A stretch of DNA of 64,000 nt from Pedobacter sp. JY14-1. GTDB lineage: Bacteria > Bacteroidota > Bacteroidia > Sphingobacteriales > Sphingobacteriaceae. The notes below the pieces were generated by a model that did no database searches, was not told the origin of the DNA, and saw only the letters and a list, made by a program, of their open reading frames with translations. Position numbers and translations under genes: made by a program. The stretch is from positions 883,327 through 947,326 of the forward strand of contig NZ_JARJHU010000001.1 of assembly GCF_029269825.1 (NCBI RefSeq). Reading direction: 5' to 3'. Below, piece after piece: positions 48,248 to 56,977 of this stretch (positions are counted from its first letter, which is position 1; every line of letters starts with the position of its first letter).

Positions 48248-49704
48248 TATCTCATCAGGTTAAATTGCTCAGTTAATACTTCTTTGTCATCAAAATGGTG
48301 CCGTACACCATTAATCTCCTGGTATTTCTCATGACCCTTTCCCGCCAGCAGCACAATATCGCCCGTTCTGGCCAGATGACAGGCAGTCTTTATGGCCTCA
48401 CGGCGGTCCAGTATAGTCATGATTTTTCGCCTGTTTGAAGGGGAAACACCAGCCTCCATATCCGCAATAATGGCCTGAGGATCCTCAGTTCTCGGATTAT
48501 CTGAAGTCAGTATCACCTTGTCACTCCAGTCACACGCAACCTGGGCCATTACAGGCCTTTTGCTTTTATCACGGTCTCCGCCACAGCCGATTACAGTGAT
48601 GACCTGCTCAGTGCCTTTGCGTATATCCTGTATTGTACCTAAAACATTCTGAACTGCATCCGGTGTATGTGCATAATCTACGATGCCTATGACTCCACCC
48701 GGAGATATGGTATAATCAAACCGCCCCTCTGCCCCGGTCAAGTCGCTTAATCCTGTCAGCACATGCAGACGCTCCTGTTCAAGTAGTAACGCTGTCCCAT
48801 ACACCGCAAGTAAGTTATAGGCATTAAAAGAACCTACCAGCCTGAAAAAAACATCTTCTCCATCAATATCTAAATGGAGCCCCCTAAAACTATTTTCTAT
48901 CAGGTGTGCCCTGAAATCTGCCAATTGCTTTAGCGCATAGGTTTTTTTAGACGCTTTGGTATTCTGGAGCATGACCACACCATTCTTGTCATCCAGATTC
49001 GTCAATGCAAAAGCATTCCTTGGCAACCCATCAAAAAAGGCTTTTTTTGCCTTGATATAATTATCAAATGTCAGGTGAAAATCCAGGTGATCATGCGTGA
49101 TATTTGAAAAGACACCTCCCGCAAAGGTAAGCCCTGCGATGCGGTGCTGTACAACAGCATGAGAACTTACCTCCATAAAACAATAAGCACAACCAGCTTC
49201 TACCATATCACTTATCAGGCTGTTCAAAGCAATGGGATCAGGGGTAGTATGTGTAGAGACAATAATTCTTTCCTCTATACGGTTGCTTACCGTAGAGATC
49301 AAACCACTCTTATATCCGAGTCTTCGGAAGAGTTGATATAAAAGTGTAGCGATCGTAGTTTTGCCGTTAGTACCGGTAACACCCACCAGTTGCAGCTTTG
49401 CAGAAGGGTTTCCGAAGTAATTGGCTGCTGCAATGCCCAGTGCAACTGAAGCATCTTCAACAACAACATACGTAACCTGCTCCCGGCGTTCGCCGGGCAA
49501 TTCTTCACTTATAATAATGTGTGCGCCTTTTTCAATTGCAACCGGAATAAATTGATGGCCATCCGACAGCGTGCCTTTTATTGCAAAGAAAACATCCCCC
49601 TCCTGAACCTTTCGAGAATCGAAAGCTATAGTATTGAAATTCCTGCTGGTCGTACCTGCAAGATCAGTAATCGATATACCGTATAATAAGTCCTGCAATT
49701 GCAT
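48247..49704 (-). CDS. murE: UDP-MurNAc-tripeptide synthetase, meso-DAP-adding
   Basis: This is a Mur ligase of 485 aa. [19 protein letters not shown] is the P-loop, [11 protein letters not shown] and [17 protein letters not shown] follow, and the specificity motif is DNPR (402-405). DNPR indicates addition of meso-diaminopimelate rather than L-Lys, in accord with dapA in this window. The frame begins [10 protein letters not shown]. Its stop overlaps the mraY ATG and its start abuts the ftsI stop. Confidence 0.97.
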   Translation of the reverse strand: MQLQDLLYGISITDLAGTTSRNFNTIAFDSRKVQEGDVFFAIKGTLSDGHQFIPVAIEKGAHIIISEELPGERREQVTYVVVEDASVALGIAAANYFGNPSAKLQLVGVTGTNGKTTIATLLYQLFRRLGYKSGLISTVSNRIEERIIVSTHTTPDPIALNSLISDMVEAGCAYCFMEVSSHAVVQHRIAGLTFAGGVFSNITHDHLDFHLTFDNYIKAKKAFFDGLPRNAFALTNLDDKNGVVMLQNTKASKKTYALKQLADFRAHLIENSFRGLHLDIDGEDVFFRLVGSFNAYNLLAVYGTALLLEQERLHVLTGLSDLTGAEGRFDYTISPGGVIGIVDYAHTPDAVQNVLGTIQDIRKGTEQVITVIGCGGDRDKSKRPVMAQVACDWSDKVILTSDNPRTEDPQAIIADMEAGVSPSNRRKIMTILDRREAIKTACHLARTGDIVLLAGKGHEKYQEINGVRHHFDDKEVLTEQFNLMR

Positions 49705-51807
49705 CTACTTCAACTCTATTTGTACCAATGACCCTTTTCCAATATTACTGCCCGCGAGGATTGACTGGCCTATCACCCTGCCGCTACCTTTTACCCTTAT
49801 TTTCAATCCTGTATTCCCGAGCACGTAAAGTGCATCCCGCAAGCCCATTCCCTTTACATTAGGCATCACTCCCTTAGACGCATTAAAATCTTCATAAGCG
49901 ACCCCGTTATTAGTATCCACAACATTGAAATAATCCGAATTGGAAGCATAAAGTGTCTTTATACCAAGGGCATTGTATACCTTTTTTACGTTTTTACTCT
50001 GCCCGGGCTTAGCCTCTGGATTAACGGTATTCCCTACCAGACGGGTACCGACATTATTATACATATCCGTATCACTGGCATAAATGCGGTCTGCAATTTC
50101 CTTAAAAACCGGCCCAGCCACTGTAGCTCCGTAATAACCATTCTTCGGACCATTTATAGCCACCATAATTGAGTACTTTGGCCTGTCAGCAGGAAAATAT
50201 CCGCAGAAAGATGCCTGATAGCTACGTTTTGCCTTATAACCATTCCTGCCATCCGCAACCTGAGCTGTACCGGTCTTTCCCGCCACACGATATAAAGGGG
50301 AGCCCATTAATTTTCCGGTTCCTTCGGTAACCACTCCTTCCAGCATTGCCTGAAGTTTCTTCACCGTTTCCGGAGAGCAAACCTGGTCGCTGATCACGCG
50401 GGCCTGGAATTGTTCAATCGGATTTCCCAGCCTGCGGATTTCCCTAACGAAAATCGGAGCAATATATTTACCATTATTAGCAATTGCATTATAAAAGGCA
50501 AGCATTTGTAATGGAGTAATCTGCATTTCGTAACCATAGGCCATTTGCGGCAGCGTCATATTTTTATTCCAGCTTTTGAATTTCGGATTTTTGATCACCG
50601 GAGTGGTTTCGCCAGGAATCTGCAATCCAAGCCGTTCATTCATATGGATACGGTACAGATGATCTGTAAACTGAGACGGATTGTTCTGATAATGCATATT
50701 GACCAGCTTGGCAACTGCGGTATTTGCAGATTCCTCAAATGCCTTTTTAACCGTTACGGTGCCAATACCACCATGAGAATCCTTAATGGTATGACCGGGT
50801 ATTCTATAAAAACCATCCCCTGTAGCCACCATGGTGTTAGTATCTACCTTTTTGTCCTCCAGCAAAGCCATATAAGATGCCAGCTTAAAGGTAGAGCCAG
50901 GATCCTGGCTTCCCCCTATTGCATAGTTAAACTTTTCTTCATACACGCCTTCGCTAACGCGGGTATAGTTGGCTACCGCCCGAACCTCTCCTGTCTTCAC
51001 CTCCATCAGGATCACCGTCCCATGATCCGCGTCGCTCAGCTTAAGCTGTCGTTCAAGCGCATTTTGAGCGAGGTCCTGCATATTAATATCAATAGTTGAA
51101 ATAATATCCGCACCTTCTTTAGGTGCAAGTTCTGCCTCATCATTTACCGGCATCCATACACCTCCGGATATCCGCTGTACCAACCGCTTTCCCGCCTCTC
51201 CATTTATATATTCCTTATATGCACCCTCCAGTCCAACACCATTATCCACATTTTCATTCTTGTAGCCTATGGTTCTTGCAGCAAGATATCTGAAGGGCTT
51301 TATCCTTTTGTTCTGCTGGACTGCAATAAGGCCGCCGGTATATTTGCCTACATTAAACAACGGAAATTTCCGTACTGCCTTCAACTCCTGATACCCTACT
51401 TTCCTCTTGATCAGCAGATATCTTACGCTGTCCCTTCTTGCCATCCTCAAATAACGTGAATACTCCCTGTCAGACCTGTCCCCAAAAAAACGGGAAAGAC
51501 ACAGAGCCAGAGAATCTACCTTGCTATAGAACAATTTATCGTCAGCAATTCCTCCTGCGAGCATATCCATCCTAAGTTCATATTCCGGAATCGATGTAGC
51601 AAGCAGGCTGCCGTCGGCGGAATAAATATTACCTCTAGCCGCGTCAACGGTGATATACTTTGTAGAGAGGCTATCGGCCATGGCACGCCATTTATGCCCC
51701 TCCACAAACTGTACATCGCATAATCTGATCAGTACTGCCACGGCAAACAGCACAATCAGTCCGAATGACAAATAAACACGCAGTAATATATTAGCCCTAA
51801 TGCTCAT
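49705..51807 (-). CDS. ftsI: septal transpeptidase FtsI/PBP3 with C-terminal PASTA domain
   Basis: This is a class B penicillin-binding protein of 700 aa that cross-links septal peptidoglycan with FtsW. A single N-terminal anchor (VYLSFGLIVLFAVAVLIRL) leads to a dimerisation domain. The transpeptidase domain follows, with Ser305 in GSTFK, SAN (ESANTAVAKL) and KTG (AGKTGTAQV). Residues about 630-700 form a PASTA-type repeat (MPNVKGMGLRDALYVLGNTG), typical of this protein in Bacteroidota. The start overlaps ftsL by 11 bp. Confidence 0.96.
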   Translation of the reverse strand: MSIRANILLRVYLSFGLIVLFAVAVLIRLCDVQFVEGHKWRAMADSLSTKYITVDAARGNIYSADGSLLATSIPEYELRMDMLAGGIADDKLFYSKVDSLALCLSRFFGDRSDREYSRYLRMARRDSVRYLLIKRKVGYQELKAVRKFPLFNVGKYTGGLIAVQQNKRIKPFRYLAARTIGYKNENVDNGVGLEGAYKEYINGEAGKRLVQRISGGVWMPVNDEAELAPKEGADIISTIDINMQDLAQNALERQLKLSDADHGTVILMEVKTGEVRAVANYTRVSEGVYEEKFNYAIGGSQDPGSTFKLASYMALLEDKKVDTNTMVATGDGFYRIPGHTIKDSHGGIGTVTVKKAFEESANTAVAKLVNMHYQNNPSQFTDHLYRIHMNERLGLQIPGETTPVIKNPKFKSWNKNMTLPQMAYGYEMQITPLQMLAFYNAIANNGKYIAPIFVREIRRLGNPIEQFQARVISDQVCSPETVKKLQAMLEGVVTEGTGKLMGSPLYRVAGKTGTAQVADGRNGYKAKRSYQASFCGYFPADRPKYSIMVAINGPKNGYYGATVAGPVFKEIADRIYASDTDMYNNVGTRLVGNTVNPEAKPGQSKNVKKVYNALGIKTLYASNSDYFNVVDTNNGVAYEDFNASKGVMPNVKGMGLRDALYVLGNTGLKIRVKGSGRVIGQSILAGSNIGKGSLVQIELK

Positions 51808-52207
51808 CGGTACTGATAATTATCTTATTTGGTGGTTCCGTTAATTCCTTTATTCCCAGGGTATCTACCTTTTTAGCTACTTCAGTAAGTTTACTTTTAA
51901 ACATCAGATCAGCCTTAAGCGACTTGTATTCCCAACTCAGTTCCTTTACTTCCCTACCCAGCTGGTCAATATTCCTGATATTCCTGATCGCCATATGGCT
52001 ATTGGCGATATAGAGCATTCCCAGTACCGAAAGAAAAATTAAAAAAGGCAGAGCCTTAGTAGCGGCCTCCTTAGTAATTATACCTTCACTAAAAAGCTTT
52101 TTAAAGAGCTGATTTTCGTTTTCCGGATCTCTTTTTACCTTCAACCTTGGTTCCATATCCTCTTCTTCCACCCTCGCTGCGGACTGTTGTCTGAAACGGT
52201 TACTCAT
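51797..52207 (-). CDS. ftsL: FtsL-like divisome protein
   Basis: This is a bitopic protein of 136 aa. A basic cytoplasmic part (about 60 aa) is followed by one membrane helix (ALPFLIFLSVLGMLYIANSHMA). A coiled-coil with heptads then follows (NIDQLGREVKELSWEYKSLK). This is the FtsL layout, placed exactly between rsmH and ftsI. Bacteroidota FtsL proteins are divergent, so the name rests on position and topology. It overlaps rsmH by 4 bp (ATGA) and ftsI by 11 bp. Confidence 0.88.
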   Translation of the reverse strand: MSNRFRQQSAARVEEEDMEPRLKVKRDPENENQLFKKLFSEGIITKEAATKALPFLIFLSVLGMLYIANSHMAIRNIRNIDQLGREVKELSWEYKSLKADLMFKSKLTEVAKKVDTLGIKELTEPPNKIIISTDEH

Positions 52208-53109
52208 AACTTTTCCCCCACTCTTAATTTTGCACTCCTAGACCTGTTATTATAAGCAAGCTCCTCTTCGCCGGCCACAATTGCCCGCCGGGTAATCACA
52301 TGAAAAGGCTTCAGCTCATTACCAAAAAAATCCTTTTCCACCTCACCTCTTATCTTACCTTTAGACAGGAAATTCTTGACCGGCCTATCCTCCAGCGAGT
52401 GATACGAGATCACCACCAGCCTACCACCTTTTTTTATAACACCAGCAGTCTGGTCTAGAAAATCTTCAAGCACAGCCATTTCACCATTCACCTCAATACG
52501 AAGCGCCTGAAACACCTGTGCCATATACTTATTTTCCCGCCCTCTCGGTATGTGCATACGGATCAGTCCCTTTAAATCAGAAAGGGATTTTATTTCTTTG
52601 TCTACACGTCCTCTGACAATGCTTGCCGCCAGAGATTTCGCATTCTTCACCTCGCCATAAACACCAAAAATCCAATGCAACCGTTCCTCTGAGTAACTAT
52701 TCAGTACAGCTGCTGCCGTTAACGGACGTTGCTGATCCATCCTCATATCCAGACCGGATTCAAAACGGGTAGAAAAACCTCTGGATGGTTCGTCAAACTG
52801 ATGAGAAGAAACACCTAGGTCAGCGAGAATACCATCCACGGAACGATATCCAAGTAAGCGGAGGTTATTTTTCAGGAAAGCAAAATTCTGATCCACAAAA
52901 TGGAAACGAGGATCATCAATCCTATTCCTTTGTGCGTCAGGATCCTGATCAAAAGCAATCAGCACCCCTTTTTCGCCCAAACGACTGAGTATCTCCCTCG
53001 AATGTCCGCCCCCCCCGAAAGTCACGTCCACATAAATACCGTCCGGCCTGATCGCCAGGGCATCAACAGATTCTTTTAACAGTACAGGAACATGATAGTT
53101 ATTTTCCAT
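52204..53109 (-). CDS. rsmH: 16S rRNA (cytosine-N4) methyltransferase RsmH (MraW)
   Basis: This is a methyltransferase of 301 aa that modifies C1402 of 16S rRNA. YHVPVLLKESVDAL is the N-terminal signature, YVDVTFGGGGHSREIL the SAM loop, GILADLGVSSHQFD and RGFSTRFESGLDMRM the family blocks. The frame extends upstream to a GTG (53130), but ATG 53109 fits the family and is preceded at once by AGGAGGGAGG, a strong Shine-Dalgarno-like run, unusual for Bacteroidota. The start lies inside the last codons of mraZ, an 11-bp overlap. It overlaps ftsL by four bases. Confidence 0.96.
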   Translation of the reverse strand: MENNYHVPVLLKESVDALAIRPDGIYVDVTFGGGGHSREILSRLGEKGVLIAFDQDPDAQRNRIDDPRFHFVDQNFAFLKNNLRLLGYRSVDGILADLGVSSHQFDEPSRGFSTRFESGLDMRMDQQRPLTAAAVLNSYSEERLHWIFGVYGEVKNAKSLAASIVRGRVDKEIKSLSDLKGLIRMHIPRGRENKYMAQVFQALRIEVNGEMAVLEDFLDQTAGVIKKGGRLVVISYHSLEDRPVKNFLSKGKIRGEVEKDFFGNELKPFHVITRRAIVAGEEELAYNNRSRSAKLRVGEKL

Positions 53110-53572
53110 CCTCCCTCCTGCTTTTATCACCCATTACTTCGGCAGCCAATGAAGCGAAATCTGCCGGGTCCTGATTAAACAACGCTTCGTAGGCCTTCTT
53201 CGACCACAGCTCAATTTTATCGATCTGACACGCCAACACAAGCTCCGCATTTAATTCAATACCCACAGACTCCATTAAACTCTTAGGCAGGTTTACCCTC
53301 CCCGTAGTATCAGGCATCAATTCTGTCGCCCCTCTGGTAAACAGACGGATGAATTCCCGGTTTTTAGGCTCATACGGATTTAGTTTACCGAGATCTTCAA
53401 CTATAGATTCCCAGACTTTCCGTGGGTAGATCACCAGGTGCTTTTCAAAACCCCGATTAATTACAAGCCCTTGCTGCTCAACATCAGGCAATTGCCTTTT
53501 GAGACTCGAAGGCAGCATCAAGCGGCCTTTCGCGTCCAATTTGCAATCGAATTCTCCTAATAATTGAGTCAT
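53099..53572 (-). CDS. mraZ: transcriptional regulator MraZ
   Basis: This is a protein of 157 aa with two AbrB/SpoVT-like DNA-binding halves (GEFDCKLDAKGRLMLPSSLK at 6-25; DTTGRVNLPKSLMESVGI at about 86-103). MraZ forms rings that bind GTGG-type repeats in its own promoter and controls the dcw operon. Such an array lies 40-69 bp upstream of its start here, and another in opposite orientation is 70 bp further out. First gene of the dcw cluster; rsmH starts within its 3' end. Confidence 0.95.
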   Translation of the reverse strand: MTQLLGEFDCKLDAKGRLMLPSSLKRQLPDVEQQGLVINRGFEKHLVIYPRKVWESIVEDLGKLNPYEPKNREFIRLFTRGATELMPDTTGRVNLPKSLMESVGIELNAELVLACQIDKIELWSKKAYEALFNQDPADFASLAAEVMGDKSRREDGK

Positions 53573-53611
53573 TTTAATATGCGCACTTTTTATGTAGTGT
53601 AAAAATAGGTA

Positions 53612-53641
53612 CTTCCCCCACTTTCTACCACATTACACCAC
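53612..53641 (-). promoter_or_regulatory. MraZ-box array: three GTGG units with 10-bp period
   Basis: On the minus strand, GTGGTGTAAT (53641-53632), GTGGTAGAAA (53631-53622) and GTGGGGGAAG (53621-53612) are head-to-tail 10-bp units, each starting GTGG. Known MraZ sites in other bacteria are tandem TGGG- or GTGG-type repeats with about one helical turn spacing upstream of mraZ. TATTTTTA (53607-53600, minus), a 7/8 match to the -7 box, follows directly. The array would overlap or abut the promoter. Confidence 0.7.
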
Positions 53642-53646
53642 AAAAA

Positions 53647-53660
53647 GTTTTCCACATATT
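53647..53660 (-). promoter_or_regulatory. 13/14-bp DnaA-box-like word upstream of mraZ
   Basis: GTTTTCCACATATT on the plus strand is identical over 14 bases to 36595-36608 (before the H1-like gene). Its first 13 bases match 39688-39700 (before ftsZ). It holds TTTTCCACA, a match to the DnaA-box consensus. On the minus strand the TGTGGAAAA form also supplies a further GTGG unit 14 bp before the array, so it may be read instead as an MraZ half-site. Confidence 0.5.
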
Positions 53661-53710
53661 AAATCCTTACCACTTCAAGCCAATTATACGTCAAAACACC
53701 AAAATTGACC

Positions 53711-53730
53711 GTGGTAGAAAGTGGTAATAA
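53711..53730 (+). promoter_or_regulatory. second GTGG array in opposite orientation
   Basis: GTGGTAGAAA (53711-53720) and GTGGTAATAA (53721-53730) are two 10-bp GTGG units on the plus strand. The 14-bp GTGGTAGAAAGTGG (53711-53724) is the exact inverted copy of 53618-53631 in the mraZ-side array. It ends 2 bp before the pgk terminator hairpin. No plus-strand gene follows, so it may act as an auxiliary MraZ site for looping. Confidence 0.6.
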
Positions 53731-53732
53731 AA

Positions 53733-53762
53733 AACAGGCGTCCCGAAAACGGGACGCCTGTT
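53733..53762 (-). terminator. Rho-independent terminator of pgk
   Basis: AACAGGCGTCCCG (53733-53745) and CGGGACGCCTGTT (53750-53762) form a perfect 13-bp stem with an AAAA loop, followed on the minus strand by a T run. It isolates pgk from the mraZ promoter region. Confidence 0.9.
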
Positions 53763-53782
53763 CCTATAACCGGCCGGTAGTA

Positions 53783-54976
53783 TTAGTCGTTGATCGCCTT
53801 AACGCCGGGCAATACCTTACCTTCCATATATTCCAGCAAGGCACCACCTCCGGTAGATACATAGCTTACCTGGTCCTCCAGATTAAACTTAGCAATAGCA
53901 GCAGCAGAATCACCTCCGCCTATCAGAGAAAAGGCACCATTATCTCTTGTAGCGGCAACAACCGCATTAGCAATACCTCTTGTGCCTAATTCGAAGCTAG
54001 CCATTTCAAATACCCCCATTGGCCCATTCCAAAGCAGTGTCTTTGACGATCCGATCACCTTAGAAAAGAGTTCAACTGTCTTAGGACCAATATCCAGTCC
54101 CATCCAGTCTTCAGGAATGTGACCTGCTTCTACACTTTCCTTCTTCGCCTCATTATCAAACTTATCCGCAATAACTGTATCAACAGGCAGCAGCAGATTA
54201 ACTCCCTTAGCTTGTGCTTTCTCCAAAAGCTCCAGGCAAAGCTGCATCCTGTCTTCCTCAAGCAATGACGTACCAATTTCACCACCCTGCGCTTTAGCGA
54301 AAGTATAAGCCATTCCACCGCCGATGATCAGATTATCTACCTTGTCAAGCAGGCTTTCTATCAGCAATATCTTATCAGAAACTTTTGCTCCGCCCATGAT
54401 CGCAGTAAACGGCTTTTCAGCGCCATGATCAACTTTCTGTGCATTTTTCAGCTCTTCTGCCATCAGATAGCCAAAATACTTAGCACCGGGGAAAAACTCA
54501 GCAATGATCGCAGTTGAAGCATGTGCACGGTGAGCGGTACCAAAAGCATCGTTTACATAGATATCACCAAGCTCAGACAGTTTCTCAGCGAAATCTCTGT
54601 CTCCTTTTTCCTCCTCCTTGTAAAAACGAAGGTTTTCAAGCAGCAGCACCTGACCAGGAACCAGGTTCTTCGATTTTTCGATAGCCTCTGCACCAATACA
54701 GTCATTTGCAAATTTCACTTCAAGATCCAGCATCCGCGACAAATCGCCGAGGATATGCTTCAGGGAATATTTGTCCTCAGGGCCACTTTTTGGACGGCCC
54801 AGGTGAGACATCAAGATCACACTTCCACCATCATTGAGTATTTTATTGATGGTAGGAAGGGCTGCACGCATCCGCTTGTCGTCAGTAATATTAAAATCAC
54901 TGTCAAGGGGAACGTTGAAATCTACCCTTACGAGGGCTTTCTTATTTGCAAAATTGCATTGATCTATTGTTCTCAT
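53783..54976 (-). CDS. pgk: phosphoglycerate kinase
   Basis: This is PGK of 397 aa, which transfers phosphate from 1,3-bisphosphoglycerate to [23 protein letters not shown] is the N-terminal substrate signature, [13 protein letters not shown] the basic patch, and [15 protein letters not shown] with [13 protein letters not shown] the nucleotide domain. It lies between gap2 (124 bp upstream, a spacer with no clear element) and the mraZ region. The two glycolytic genes may be co-transcribed. Confidence 0.97.
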   Translation of the reverse strand: MRTIDQCNFANKKALVRVDFNVPLDSDFNITDDKRMRAALPTINKILNDGGSVILMSHLGRPKSGPEDKYSLKHILGDLSRMLDLEVKFANDCIGAEAIEKSKNLVPGQVLLLENLRFYKEEEKGDRDFAEKLSELGDIYVNDAFGTAHRAHASTAIIAEFFPGAKYFGYLMAEELKNAQKVDHGAEKPFTAIMGGAKVSDKILLIESLLDKVDNLIIGGGMAYTFAKAQGGEIGTSLLEEDRMQLCLELLEKAQAKGVNLLLPVDTVIADKFDNEAKKESVEAGHIPEDWMGLDIGPKTVELFSKVIGSSKTLLWNGPMGVFEMASFELGTRGIANAVVAATRDNGAFSLIGGGDSAAAIAKFNLEDQVSYVSTGGGALLEYMEGKVLPGVKAIND

Positions 54977-55100
54977 CTTTTATTTTATTTTTCTGGTTTG
55001 GTTACTTTCCGGTTTTACAGGTTGCTGGCAACTATATTAGATCCGTTACTCGACGGGGAAAGATCACAGCAATCCGGCAACGCGCCAAATATAAGAAGCA

Positions 55101-56105
55101 TTAACGGATGTAAGTACCCGAAATCCCGATTTTTTCTACAAGATCAGCCAGCCTTGCTGAATATCCGGATTCATTATCGTACCAACCTACAACTTTCACA
55201 AGGTCACCGACAATGGAAGTAAGTTGAGCATCGAATATACAGGAATGTGGGTTATCCAATATATCAACAGATACCAACGGGTCTTCAGTGTACTGAAGAA
55301 TACCCTGCATTTCCGCGCACGCCGCCTTCCTGAACGCGTCGTTGATTTCCGCGATCGTCGTTTCCTTTTTTAAGATACAGGTAAAGTCTGTAAGCGAACC
55401 ATTGAGTACAGGCACCCTGATACCAGCCCCACCAAGCTTGCCCTCCAGGTGGGGGAAAATCACCGTAATGGCTTTCGCCGCACCGGTAGTAGTGGGTATG
55501 ATTGATGCCGAAGCAGCACGCGCACGCCTCAGATCTTTATGCGGTGCGTCATGTAGGTTCTGATCACCCGTCATCGAATGGACAGTAGTAATATACCCGT
55601 CCAGAATACCCCAGTTGTCATCAAGTACCTTAACTATCGGAGCCACATTATTTGTCGTACAAGAAGCGTTGGAAATTACCGTCGAGGTCAGGTCAACAAT
55701 ATCTTCGTTTACCCCCAGCACAACCATCTCAACACCCCGGTCGGAACAAGGCGCAGATATCAATACCTGTCTTGCCCCCGCCGACAGATGAAGTTCGGCT
55801 CCTTTACGGCTCGCAAATTTACCCGTTGATTCCAGAACCAGGTCAATATCTAATTCAGCCCAGGGCAAATGGTCCGGATCGGACTCTGAAAAAACTTTGA
55901 TCTTTTTATCATTAACCACCAGAAAATCATCTTCTGCTTCTACTGTACCCTTAAAACCACGATGTACCGTGTCGTACTTGAAAAGATGGGCCAGAGTCCC
56001 CAAGTCTCCAAGATCGTTTATCGCAGTTACATTGATCCCCCGGGTTATCGCTTCCCTGAGGAAAATACGGCCTATCCTGCCAAAGCCATTGATCGCTACA
56101 TTCAT
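55101..56105 (-). CDS. gap: glyceraldehyde-3-phosphate dehydrogenase, type I (second copy)
   Basis: This is GAPDH of 334 aa from ATG 56105. The frame extends 30 bp upstream, but [15 protein letters not shown] is the true family start. Catalytic Cys149 lies in SNASCTTNN, and the C-terminal block is WYDNESGYSARLADLV (NEWGYS replaced by NESGYS). Asp in INDLGDLG favours NAD. It differs clearly from the gapA copy at 8142, so it is an old paralogue, not a recent duplicate. It sits upstream of pgk in the order of the pathway. The two copies may serve opposite directions (glycolysis and gluconeogenesis); this is inference. Confidence 0.95.
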   Translation of the reverse strand: MNVAINGFGRIGRIFLREAITRGINVTAINDLGDLGTLAHLFKYDTVHRGFKGTVEAEDDFLVVNDKKIKVFSESDPDHLPWAELDIDLVLESTGKFASRKGAELHLSAGARQVLISAPCSDRGVEMVVLGVNEDIVDLTSTVISNASCTTNNVAPIVKVLDDNWGILDGYITTVHSMTGDQNLHDAPHKDLRRARAASASIIPTTTGAAKAITVIFPHLEGKLGGAGIRVPVLNGSLTDFTCILKKETTIAEINDAFRKAACAEMQGILQYTEDPLVSVDILDNPHSCIFDAQLTSIVGDLVKVVGWYDNESGYSARLADLVEKIGISGTYIR

Positions 56106-56152
56106 TAATTTAATACTAGACACCAAAAATACCATATTCTATGAACAAGGTA

Positions 56153-56896
56153 TCAGCACAATTGCCTGAGTTTTCTAAGTTTTTTTATTCCGGCAACTAA
56201 AAGCGGTAGCGGAACACCGTTAGCTTCCAAAATACGATAATCCGCTAAAAAAGTACGAAACAGCTTTATTGAAGAGCCATTGCTCTGACCCCCGCTGCGC
56301 ATTTTCACCATCAGCTTATTCAGGTAACGAATGTTTGCCGCCGTATCACCGAAAGCCCTCAGGATCAAATCATAATCAGCGCTGGCTTCGTAATGCTGGG
56401 CATATGGCAGGTATTTCCGCAGCAACTCATGTCCGATATATAAAGTTGGGTGCGGAGGCATCCAGCCAAACCTCAGCTTAACGGGATTATACCTGCCAGG
56501 TCGCCACCTGCGGACTACTTTTTCACGGCCATTTCTTGTAATTATATCCAGATCGCCATAGACTATGTTACAATGTTCGCGTTTTACCAATGCCACGACT
56601 GCAGACACCACGGAAGGGTCTGCAAGCAGGTCATCGGCATTCAACAATCCGATCAAGTCTCCGGTAGCCAAAGCTATTCCCTTGTTCAAGGCATCATAAC
56701 TGCCATTGTCTTTTGTATTTATCACCCTTGAAATATTCTCCCTGTACTTTTCTATCACAGACAATGTACCATCAACAGATCCGCCATCGACAATAATATA
56801 TTCCAGATCGGGATAATCCTGGCCCAAAACAGATTCAATACACCCGGACATATAATTTATACAATTTAAGACAGGAGTAACAATTGTAACTTTCAT
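56153..56896 (-). CDS. GT2-family glycosyltransferase
   Basis: This is a GT-A-fold transferase of 247 aa. VTIVTPVLNCINYM opens the fold, IIVDGGSVDGTLSV is the nucleotide-sugar Asp motif, and LLNADDLLADPS is the DXD-type metal site. GWMPPHPTLYI and the C-terminal ASADYDLILRA are typical of small cell-surface GT2 enzymes. The sugar and acceptor are unknown. It is divergent from the Wzc-like gene across an 81-bp A/T-rich spacer. It is probably part of the polysaccharide locus, although transcribed the other way. Confidence 0.88.
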   Translation of the reverse strand: MKVTIVTPVLNCINYMSGCIESVLGQDYPDLEYIIVDGGSVDGTLSVIEKYRENISRVINTKDNGSYDALNKGIALATGDLIGLLNADDLLADPSVVSAVVALVKREHCNIVYGDLDIITRNGREKVVRRWRPGRYNPVKLRFGWMPPHPTLYIGHELLRKYLPYAQHYEASADYDLILRAFGDTAANIRYLNKLMVKMRSGGQSNGSSIKLFRTFLADYRILEANGVPLPLLVAGIKKLRKLRQLC

Positions 56897-56977
56897 AAAT
56901 AGAAAACATCTTTGTCAAAGATAGCTGAATTATACATTAAAAAAATTAATTAAAATTTTAAATTAATTAAAAATATT

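Noticed and set aside
37978..53572. Missing murB, murF and ddl as evidence of a broken dcw cluster
   Set aside because: Bacteroidota commonly keep these genes elsewhere. The remaining gene order is normal and all frames are intact.
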